A stretch of 11,372 nucleotides of DNA, taken from positions 1 through 11,372 of the forward strand of contig JACQTN010000151.1 of assembly GCA_016210785.1 (NCBI GenBank), read 5' to 3'. Source of the stretch: Armatimonadota bacterium (GTDB taxonomy: Bacteria > Sysuimicrobiota > Sysuimicrobiia > Sysuimicrobiales > JACQTN01). Position 1 is the first letter of the stretch. The number at the start of each line of letters is the position of its first letter. Of the stretch, positions 6,078 to 11,372 are shown piece by piece. The notes beneath the pieces were generated by a model, which saw only the letters and a program-made list of their open reading frames with translations, was not told the origin of the DNA and did not search any database. Made by a program: the position numbers and the translations under genes.

Positions 6078-6848
6078 TCACCACCGCGCTTGTGGATCCA
6101 GCCGCCGCACCGACGTCATCTCCCCCAGCAGCGCGTCCAGGTCCACGGTGTGCTGCCCGCGCCGGCCCCGGAGACCTTCAGCCGCTGGCGCAACCTCGGG
6201 GACGGGCAGGCGCGATTCCGCCAGCACCACCGCGACGCCCTCCGTCCAGGCCCGCCGCAGCGCCTCCGGGGTCTGCGGCAGCGCCCCGCTCTGCGCCAGC
6301 AGGGCGTCGGCCTCCGTGCCCTCCACCAGGTCCATCGCGTCCGGCCACACGGCCGCAAGCGCCGCCCTCATCCGCTCCCCGCTCTCCTCGGTCGCCGCGC
6401 CGAGCCGACGCACCCACGCCTCGCCGAAGAGCAGATGATACTTCTCCTCGCGGCGCAGCGCGCCCGCCAGGTCAGCCAGCGGCCGGTAGGTGGACTGCGC
6501 CGCGACCTCCAGCCGCGCACGGTCGAAGTGCTCGTACAGGAAGAGGCGCAACAGGCTCGTGCCCCAGTCGGCGTTGGGGCGCTCCACCAGGACCGCGTGC
6601 CGGAACTCGCCCGGCGGCCGCCCGAAGGCCAGCCGGTCGGGATCGCCCGCCCCGTCCACCCGGCACACCATCTCGTAGAAGAGGCGCGCATGCCCGATCT
6701 CCTCCTGCGCGATGGACGACAGCGCCACGTCCGACTCGATGTCCGGCCCGAAGCCCGTCCACTCCGAGTGGCGGTGCCCGATGATGAGCTCGTCGTCCGC
6801 GGCCCGCAGCAGCCACTCCCGCAGGGCCGCGCCCACGTCCGCCTCCAC
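6078..6848 (-). CDS. paaC: Phenylacetyl-CoA epoxygenase structural subunit PaaC
   Basis: 256 residues, the usual length. It is a four-helix ferritin-like protein that partners PaaA in the epoxygenase core. Visible segments are DDELIIGHRHSEWTGFGPDI (18-37), SSIAQEEIGHARLFYEMV with E50-x2-H53, and LRREEKYHLLFGEAW with E135-x2-H138. In characterised enzymes PaaC is the non-catalytic partner of PaaA even though it shares the fold. The start is a GTG 4 bases after the paaB stop, preceded by GAGGAG overlapping that stop. The C-terminal 25 residues (GQHTVDLDALLGEMTSVRR) fit the family. Confidence 0.93.
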   Translation of the reverse strand: MEADVGAALREWLLRAADDELIIGHRHSEWTGFGPDIESDVALSSIAQEEIGHARLFYEMVCRVDGAGDPDRLAFGRPPGEFRHAVLVERPNADWGTSLLRLFLYEHFDRARLEVAAQSTYRPLADLAGALRREEKYHLLFGEAWVRRLGAATEESGERMRAALAAVWPDAMDLVEGTEADALLAQSGALPQTPEALRRAWTEGVAVVLAESRLPVPEVAPAAEGLRGRRGQHTVDLDALLGEMTSVRRLDPQARW

Positions 6849-6852
6849 CGCC

Positions 6853-7182
6853 TCACTCCTCGTCGTCCCGCCGGCGGCCCGCCTCGCGGTAGACGCGCTG
6901 CTGGTCGCGATGCGATCCTCCGAACCGGAAACTGCGGTCGGTGGCCGGCCGGAACATGTCCGCGTCCCCGTAGTCGGTGGCGAAGATCTGGGAGTACCGG
7001 ACCACCCACAGGTTGACGCAGGGGTCGCGCCGCGCGTACTGCTCCTTGGCCAGCAGCAGCGCCATCTCCGGGTCGGAGGCGTGCACGTCCCCCACGTAGA
7101 CGTGGGGATCGTGCTTGGTAGCCTGGCGGAAGACGGCCCAGACGTCCTGCTCCAGCGCGCTCAGGCGGCGAGCAGGCCCCAT
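6853..7182 (-). CDS. paaB: Phenylacetyl-CoA epoxygenase subunit PaaB
   Basis: 109 residues; PaaB is a small non-enzymatic subunit of the epoxygenase that helps hold PaaAC dimers together. Family segments are WAVFRQATKHDPHVYVGDVH, ASDPEMALLLAKEQYARRD, VNLWVVRYSQIFATD and a C-terminal basic tail. The frame is open to 7296, but the extra residues are Gly/Pro/Ala-rich and lie wholly inside paaA; ATG 7182 gives the normal PaaB size and overlaps the paaA end by 22 bases, with GGAG just before it. The C-terminus is rich in Arg, Asp and Glu. Confidence 0.9.
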   Translation of the reverse strand: MGPARRLSALEQDVWAVFRQATKHDPHVYVGDVHASDPEMALLLAKEQYARRDPCVNLWVVRYSQIFATDYGDADMFRPATDRSFRFGGSHRDQQRVYREAGRRRDDEE

Positions 7183-8102
7183 CGCTCCACGGCCTCCCGC
7201 ACCCACCGGTGCCGCCGGTGGTAGTCCTGGCGCAGCGCCAGGCGCTCGGCACTCTTGGGCCCCTGGTTGCGGCCGACCCGCTTCAGCTCCTCCCAATCGG
7301 GCTCGGCGTAGGCGTACCGCTGCGAGGCCTCATCCCAGCGCAGCGCGGGATCGGGGACCGTGAACCCGGCTTCCTGGATGATCGGCACGAACTTGCGCAG
7401 GAACTGCTGGCGCAGCTCCTCGTTGGACTTCACCTTCAGACGCCACCGCAGCATCTTCTCCGTGTGCGGCGAGACCCGATCGGGCATGCCGAAGAAGTGC
7501 AGCAGCGGCACCCACCACCGGGTGATGGCATCCTGCAGCATCGCCCGCTGGCGCGGCGTGCCGTCGGCCAGGGTCCGGTAGACGTCCAGGCCCAGGCGGA
7601 TGTGGAAGTCTTCCTCGTAGCAGATGCGCTTCATCACCCGGGCGTAGGGCGCGTAGCTGGACGACCGCAGCGCGCCCTGGGTCTGCATCGCCGCGCCGTC
7701 CACGAAGACCTGGATGACGGCCACGTCCGCCCAGGTCTCGGCGGGATAGTGGAAGACGTTGTGGAACTTGCTGCGCCCCTCGATCAGGTCGGCGATCATC
7801 TGGACGCGGGACCGGCCCAGGGTCTCCGCCACGCGGTACAGCAGCTGGGCGTGCCCGACCTCGTCCTGCACCTTGGCGGTCAGAGCCATCTTGCGGCTGA
7901 GGGTGGGCGCCCGTGGGATCCACTCCCGCTCGGGCATGGCGCCCATGATCTCGGAGTTGGCGTGCATCTGGATGAGGCGCAGAGCCTCCTGACGATACTC
8001 CCCGGGCATCCACTCGCCGGTCTCGACCTGCTCCCCGGCGGCCACCCGCGCCTCGAACTCGGCCAGCCGCTCCGGATCCTCGGTGTGGGTATGGTCACTC
8101 AT
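7161..8102 (-). CDS. paaA: Phenylacetyl-CoA epoxygenase catalytic diiron subunit PaaA
   Basis: 313 residues, close to the family length. PaaA carries the diiron centre that inserts one oxygen atom into the aromatic ring of phenylacetyl-CoA. Candidate iron ligands are E51 (HANSEIMGAMPE), E81-x2-H84 (KVQDEVGHAQLLY) and E164-x2-H167 (CYEEDFHIRLG), with D135 in VFVDGAAM as another acidic residue in the right helix. The substrate-side segments GRSKFHNVFHYPAETWADV and RWWVPLLHFFGMPD are typical. ATG 8102 is chosen because GGGGGTGA precedes it by 5 bases and MSDHTH is a plausible N-terminus; the frame extends to 8219 without family similarity. It is first in the paaABCD unit. I see no clear promoter in the 168 bases upstream. 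Confidence 0.95.
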   Translation of the reverse strand: MSDHTHTEDPERLAEFEARVAAGEQVETGEWMPGEYRQEALRLIQMHANSEIMGAMPEREWIPRAPTLSRKMALTAKVQDEVGHAQLLYRVAETLGRSRVQMIADLIEGRSKFHNVFHYPAETWADVAVIQVFVDGAAMQTQGALRSSSYAPYARVMKRICYEEDFHIRLGLDVYRTLADGTPRQRAMLQDAITRWWVPLLHFFGMPDRVSPHTEKMLRWRLKVKSNEELRQQFLRKFVPIIQEAGFTVPDPALRWDEASQRYAYAEPDWEELKRVGRNQGPKSAERLALRQDYHRRHRWVREAVERWGLLAA

Positions 8103-8235
8103 CGCGGTCACCCCCGCGTACCGCCCACCATGCGCTGCGTCCTCCGCCAGGACATCGTCTCGGAAATGCCATTGTCCTCGTCCATGCGCAGGACCGGCTA
8201 CGCCGAGTCCGAGCATCACCTGTGTGTCGGAGCCC

Positions 8236-8264
8236 CCACTGTCGCGGGTGCGCCGCGATGGTGG
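8236..8264 (-). terminator. Hairpin after the cupredoxin gene
   Basis: TCGCGG (8242-8247) pairs with CCGCGA (8253-8258) around a 5-base loop, and CCAC (8236-8239) pairs with GTGG (8261-8264) outside a small mismatch. It begins 6 bases after the cupredoxin stop. There is no T-run on the minus-strand side, so it may be a weak terminator or an attenuating structure before paaA. Confidence 0.35.
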
Positions 8265-8270
8265 TGAGAG

Positions 8271-8660
8271 CTAGCGCCGCACGATCAGTGTACCCTCCAT
8301 GCCCCGCTCGCGGTGGCCTTCGATATCGCAGATGACGGCGTAGGTGCCGTCCCGGGGTAGGTCCACCTCGAAGTTGAGGGTCTGCCCGGAGCGGACGTTG
8401 TCGGAGACCACGGTGACATCTTTGGACGAACCCGGCCCGATGATGCCGAAGTTGTGCTGCCGCCGGCCATCGTTCTTCAGCATGAAGCGCACCCTGCCGG
8501 GCCTGACCGTCATCTCCTTGGGCTCATAGCCCCACTCCTTCATCCCGACCCTGACTTCCTGGACCGGCACGGCGGGCGCCGCGGCAGCATACATGGCTCC
8601 CCCCAGCACCAACGTCAGCGCCACCAGACCCAGGACGTGAATCCACTTCCGCATCGGCAT
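8271..8660 (-). CDS. Exported cupredoxin (plastocyanin-like type I copper protein)
   Basis: 129 residues. An N-terminal signal peptide (MRKWIHVLGLVALTLVLGG, then AMYAAAAPA) has a likely cut near residue 30; there is no lipobox Cys, so the protein should be released or membrane-held by its uncleaved helix. The remaining 100 residues form one cupredoxin domain. Copper ligands are visible: H69 in RRQHNFG and the C-terminal loop C111-x4-H116-x4-M121 (CDIEGHRERGM). This is a type I blue-copper ligand set, so an electron carrier or copper-binding role outside the cytoplasm is likely. ATG 8660 is chosen because GAGAGGGGAGG lies 5 bases upstream; the frame also offers ATG 8690, but that would be almost leaderless relative to the predicted promoter. 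It appears monocistronic, and redox partners are not in the window. Confidence 0.88.
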   Translation of the reverse strand: MPMRKWIHVLGLVALTLVLGGAMYAAAAPAVPVQEVRVGMKEWGYEPKEMTVRPGRVRFMLKNDGRRQHNFGIIGPGSSKDVTVVSDNVRSGQTLNFEVDLPRDGTYAVICDIEGHRERGMEGTLIVRR

Positions 8661-8665
8661 TCCGG

Positions 8666-8676
8666 CCTCCCCTCTC
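8666..8676 (-). promoter_or_regulatory. Ribosome binding site deciding the cupredoxin start
   Basis: Minus-strand GAGAGGGGAGG ends 5 bases before ATG 8660, whereas ATG 8690 has no recognisable site. The 8660 start also begins directly with a signal peptide. Confidence 0.7.
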
Positions 8677-8700
8677 GCTGTCTCGAGCATCTATCCAGGC

Positions 8701-8729
8701 ATCTTAACACGGTGCCACGCTCCTGTCAC
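8701..8729 (-). promoter_or_regulatory. Well-formed sigma-70-type promoter for the cupredoxin gene
   Basis: On the minus strand GTGACA (8724-8729) and TAAGAT (8701-8706) are separated by exactly 17 bases. Both differ from the TTGACA/TATAAT consensus at only one or two positions. Transcription would start near 8694, giving a leader of about 34 bases to ATG 8660. Confidence 0.65.
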
Positions 8730-8742
8730 GCGGCCGTCACGC

Positions 8743-8779
8743 GACGTGCCCACCGGCGCCGGGGCGCCGTGCGCACGTC
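8743..8779 (-). terminator. Compound inverted repeat ending the fabF-rnc-HIT-M23 unit
   Basis: GACGTGC (8743-8749) pairs with GCACGTC (8773-8779). Inside lies CGGCGCC (8754-8760) pairing with GGCGCCG (8763-8769). It sits between the M23 stop (8805) and the cupredoxin promoter. There is no T-run, so it is either a U-less terminator or a regulator site. The flanks also hold a near-direct repeat, CCCACCGG at 8749-8756 and 8779-8786. Confidence 0.4.
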
Positions 8780-8804
8780 CCACCGGGCCGCCCGCCGCCG
8801 CGCC

Positions 8805-9740
8805 CTACGGTAGGGGCGGCCGGCGCGTCCAGTGCAGCGGGTTGACCCTGGCCTGACCCACCAGCATCGCCCAGTGCAGGTGGGGCCCGGTGGAGAGACC
8901 GGTCGAGCCCACGTGCCCGAGGAGATCACCGCGCGCGACTTCCTGCCCTTCCCGCACCGCCAGCGACGACATGTGATGGTAGGAGGTGAAGACGCCCATG
9001 CCGTGGTCGATCACGACGATGTTGCCACTGAGCGGCAGCCGGTCGGCCAGCGTGACGCGCCCGCGGTTGGCGGCCCGCACCGGCGTTCCGTCATCCGCGG
9101 CGTAGTCCACACCCAGGTGGTAGCCACCGGGGCGGCCGCTGTAGATGCTGCGCACACCGTATCCGGACGACAGCGCGCCCGCCACCGGGTGGAGGAACGG
9201 TCCCTGCCACAGCCGCCTCGCGCTTGTTCGACGCACCGCCTCCGCGAAACGGCGGCGTTCCTCCGCGACCTTCTGCGGGGAGAGCAGCCGCATGGTGTCG
9301 GGCGACAGCGTAACGTTGCGGGCGCCGAACCGGCCGTCGCGCACGCGCAACCGCGCCGCGGCGGTGAGGCGCCGTCCGGCCTCGTCCACCGCGGTGAGGA
9401 CTAGGTGCACGGAGCCGGGCCGCGTCAGCGGGTCGGTCCCCAACAGGCCGACCAGTCGCCCGCTCACCCGGTACAACGGGATCTCGCGGCCGCCTGCGAC
9501 CAGCCGCGCGGAGGCAATCCCGGGTCCCGACACGGTGACCGCCACCGTCTCCCCCTGGGTGATCTCCGGCCCCTCGAGCGCCAGAGCGACGCGGCCTGCG
9601 GCGGCCGCGGCCGGCGATCCAAAGCACAGGCAGGCCACCAGGGCGGCCAGCCATCGGAGGCCCCGCGCAGGGTTCCGCCAGGCGATACCCACGGGAAGGG
9701 TCGACCGGTCTGCCGCACGCCGCCGCCGCACCACGCCCAC
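8805..9740 (-). CDS. Secreted M23-family (LytM-type) metallopeptidase
   Basis: 311 residues. A basic N-terminus followed by a hydrophobic stretch (RWLAALVACLCFGSPAAAAA, about 29-48) is a signal peptide. Residues 50-135 look like a beta-rich Ig-like domain, and 150-178 form a charged helical linker. The C-terminal M23 domain has SSGYGVRS, H208-x3-D212 (HLGVDYAA), H255 in YHHMSSL and H287-L-H289 in TGPHLHWAM, the full set of zinc and catalytic residues of an active peptidoglycan endopeptidase. GTG 9740 lies 10 bases after the HIT gene stop; its ribosome site is weak and GTG 9692 (residue 17) is an alternative. A role in cell-wall remodelling is likely. The last gene of the fabF-rnc unit. Confidence 0.87.
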   Translation of the reverse strand: MGVVRRRRAADRSTLPVGIAWRNPARGLRWLAALVACLCFGSPAAAAAGRVALALEGPEITQGETVAVTVSGPGIASARLVAGGREIPLYRVSGRLVGLLGTDPLTRPGSVHLVLTAVDEAGRRLTAAARLRVRDGRFGARNVTLSPDTMRLLSPQKVAEERRRFAEAVRRTSARRLWQGPFLHPVAGALSSGYGVRSIYSGRPGGYHLGVDYAADDGTPVRAANRGRVTLADRLPLSGNIVVIDHGMGVFTSYHHMSSLAVREGQEVARGDLLGHVGSTGLSTGPHLHWAMLVGQARVNPLHWTRRPPLP

Positions 9741-9750
9741 GGGCGCCCGC

Positions 9751-10242
9751 TCACGCGGGGAGGCGCGCGAGGGCCTCCGCCAGTTGCTGGTAGGTGGCGT
9801 CCAGGTGCTCGGGGATCACCTTCACGTCGGAGAGCACGGGCATGAAGTTCGTATCGCCCACCCAGCGCGGCACCACATGGACGTGCACGTGGTCCAGGAT
9901 GCCACCGCCCGCCGCCCGCCCCATGTTGATGCCGATGTTAAACCCATCGGGGCGGTAGCGATCGGTGAGGGCCTGCACGCCGCGGTCCACCAGGCGCATC
10001 AGGTCCACGATCTCCTCCGCGTTCAGGTCGCGCAGGGTGGCCACGTGGCGGTAGGACACGGCCATCAAGTGGCCGGCGTTGTAGGGGAACCGGTTGAGGA
10101 TCAGGAAGGCGTGCACGCCCCGGTGGATGATGAGGTTCTCGCGGTCACGCCCCTCGGCGGACGCGGCGCAGAAAATGCAGCCTTCGTCGCCGCCGGTGTG
10201 CTTGATGTAGGCCAGCCTCCAGGGCGCCCACAAGAGTTGCAT
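9751..10242 (-). CDS. HIT-family protein, AP4A phosphorylase/hydrolase-like
   Basis: 163 residues with one histidine-triad domain. The signature is H118-V-H120-V-H122-VVPRW, preceded by NMGRAAGGGI, which resembles the actinobacterial diadenosine tetraphosphate phosphorylase type of HIT protein. The N-terminal WAPWRLAYI and C22-x2-C25 (GCIFC) also fit that branch; the cysteines commonly take part in a zinc site. It would act on nucleotide substrates in the cytoplasm, but the precise substrate cannot be read from sequence. ATG 10242 has GAGGAG 7 bases upstream. It lies 52 bases downstream of rnc. Confidence 0.88.
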   Translation of the reverse strand: MQLLWAPWRLAYIKHTGGDEGCIFCAASAEGRDRENLIIHRGVHAFLILNRFPYNAGHLMAVSYRHVATLRDLNAEEIVDLMRLVDRGVQALTDRYRPDGFNIGINMGRAAGGGILDHVHVHVVPRWVGDTNFMPVLSDVKVIPEHLDATYQQLAEALARLPA

Positions 10243-10294
10243 GGCGGTCTCCTCGTCGGCAAGTCACCCGTGAGGAATCGAAAGGGGGGCCGAA

Positions 10295-11035
10295 TCACGA
10301 ACCCTGGTAGCGCCGCAGCGCAGACTCCGCCGCGGCCTGTTCCGCTTCCTTCTTGCTGCGTCCCTTGCCCTTCCCCACCACGCGCCCGCCCAACTCTACC
10401 ACCGCCACGAAGGCCCGGTCGTGATCGGGCCCCTCCTGCCCGCTGATGCGGTAGCGCGGCAGGCGGCGCTCACGCTGCTGCACGATCTCTTGGAGCTGGC
10501 TCTTGTAGTCCGGGCTCTCGTGGGTGTCCAGCTCTTCGATGGAGTCGATGATCCAGCGGGCGACAAAGGCGTGGGCCACGCCGTACCCGGAGTCCACGTA
10601 GACGGCACCCACCAGCGCCTCGAACACGTCGGAGAGCAGCGAGTTGCGAGTGCGGCCTCCCGCCTTCTCCTCGCCCCGTCCCAGCAGGATGTACTTGCCC
10701 AGCTCCAGCCGGCGGGCCAGGCGGGCGAAGGCCGGCTCGCTCACCACGCGCGACCGCAACTGGGCCAGGTCGCCCTCGGACGCGTCCGGGTAGCGGCGGA
10801 ACAGGATGTCGGCGGCGACGGCGTTGACGATGGCGTCGCCCAGGAACTCCAGGCGCTCGTAACTCAGCCGTTTTCCGTCGCGTCCCTCGTGGGCGTGGGA
10901 GCCGTGGGTGAGCGCTTCGTCCAGCAGCGACCGGTCGCGGAAGCGGACGTCGATCCGCGCCTCCATCTCCGCAAGCTGAGCCAGCCGCTCGTGGGAAGGC
11001 TCTTCGCTCTCTGCGGTTTCGGGTTCCTGGCTCAT
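10295..11035 (-). CDS. rnc: Ribonuclease III
   Basis: 246 residues that cut double-stranded RNA in rRNA and mRNA processing. The endonuclease domain (about 15-165) shows the signature ERLEFLGDAIV with E60 and D67, and the second acidic pair D136 and E139 in SDVFEALVGA; the spacing of these four residues is identical to that of the catalytic set in E. coli RNase III. The C-terminal dsRNA-binding domain (about 176-244) begins DYKSQLQEIVQQR and ends GKGKGRSKKEAEQAAAESAL. ATG 11035 lacks a clear ribosome site; an in-frame TTG at 11050 is the alternative and would add five residues. The acidic N-terminal 15 residues are an unconserved extension. It follows fabF, a common bacterial arrangement. Confidence 0.96.
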   Translation of the reverse strand: MSQEPETAESEEPSHERLAQLAEMEARIDVRFRDRSLLDEALTHGSHAHEGRDGKRLSYERLEFLGDAIVNAVAADILFRRYPDASEGDLAQLRSRVVSEPAFARLARRLELGKYILLGRGEEKAGGRTRNSLLSDVFEALVGAVYVDSGYGVAHAFVARWIIDSIEELDTHESPDYKSQLQEIVQQRERRLPRYRISGQEGPDHDRAFVAVVELGGRVVGKGKGRSKKEAEQAAAESALRRYQGS

Positions 11036-11115
11036 GACGGATTCGGGCAACGGCGGGCTAGCCTCAGTTACGGGGGTCTAGGAGTTTCGTTGTCGTGCAT
11101 ATCCAACACAGCTTC

Positions 11116-11372
11116 TCAGTCATGGAAGCGGCGGATCACCAGCGTGGCGTTGTGCCCGCCGAACCCGAAGGCGTTGGACATGGCGGTCTCCACCCGTGCC
11201 CGGCGGGGCTGGTTGGGCACGTAGTCGAGATCGCAGTCCGGGTCCGGCGTCTCGTAGTTGATGGTGGGCGGGATGATCTGATGCTCGATGGCCAGCGCAC
11301 AGGCAATGAGCTCCACCCCGCCGGCGGCCCCCAGCAGGTGGCCGGTCATCGACTTGGTGGAGCTGACCGCCA
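11116..11372 (-). CDS. fabF: 3-oxoacyl-ACP synthase II, C-terminal end (partial, 5' end outside window)
   Basis: The last 84 residues of a beta-ketoacyl-ACP synthase that elongates fatty acids. [20 protein letters not shown] carries the conserved Lys and the first active-site His. [17 protein letters not shown] carries the second active-site His and the usual C-terminal end. The nucleophilic Cys lies outside the window. The intervening [20 protein letters not shown] is typical of FabF. The gene is the promoter-proximal member, within this window, of the fabF-rnc-HIT-M23 run; acpP and fabG are expected just beyond the right edge. Confidence 0.95.
   Translation of the reverse strand, partial: AVSSTKSMTGHLLGAAGGVELIACALAIEHQIIPPTINYETPDPDCDLDYVPNQPRRARVETAMSNAFGFGGHNATLVIRRFHD

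Noticed and set aside
7209..8267. Plus-strand frame of 352 codons opposite paaA, and a similar one at 5922-7016 opposite paaC/paaD
   Set aside because: Mirror frames of GC-rich genes. The minus-strand products carry complete PaaA, PaaC and PaaD motifs.
8103..8270. Promoter or riboswitch upstream of paaA
   Set aside because: Apart from a hairpin next to the cupredoxin stop, the stretch shows no convincing -10/-35 pair and no aptamer-like structure that I can recognise. The paa unit must be driven by something I cannot identify here or by read-through.

Overview
The window is clearly GC-rich and densely coded, with almost all intergenic gaps under 170 bases. Gene content (a Thermus-type PyrE, a phenylacetyl-CoA epoxygenase cluster, an fabF-rnc run, an HTH-TPR regulator of the kind common in Chloroflexota, Symbiobacterium-like Bacillota and relatives) points to a free-living, high-GC bacterium of one of those deep lineages. 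This placement is inference from gene style only; there is no rRNA or tRNA in the window.

Layout. The left 2.5 kb is transcribed rightward: the C-terminal end of an unknown protein built from 16-residue Gly/Pro/Trp/Phe repeats (1-135), an XRE-HTH plus TPR regulator with its own AT-rich promoter and a strong terminator (284-1765), and a stand-alone orotate phosphoribosyltransferase-like gene (1914-2477). From 2612 to the right edge everything is transcribed leftward, so pyrE and the threonine-synthase-like gene converge on a hairpin-rich gap (2478-2611).

The leftward block contains three units, described in transcription order. (i) fabF (partial) - rnc - HIT-family hydrolase - M23 peptidase (11372-8805): fatty-acid elongation, dsRNA processing, a nucleotide hydrolase or phosphorylase, and a secreted cell-wall hydrolase; fabF-rnc is a classic bacterial neighbourhood. 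(ii) A monocistronic exported cupredoxin (8660-8271) with the best promoter in the window. (iii) A tight unit paaA-paaB-paaC-paaD - gamma-glutamyltransferase-like - threonine-synthase-like (8102-2612). The four Paa proteins make the oxygenase core that epoxidises phenylacetyl-CoA plus its Fe-S maturation factor; the reductase PaaE and the later ring-opening and beta-oxidation genes are not here.

I do not see a defence system, CRISPR array, insertion sequence or phage gene. The observations most worth following are the GGT-like enzyme, which keeps the autoprocessing threonine but has lost the residues that hold glutamate in classical GGTs and sits behind paaABCD; the repeat protein at the left edge, whose repeats differ mainly at synonymous positions; the stand-alone HTH-TPR regulator; and a PyrE with an altered PRPP loop.
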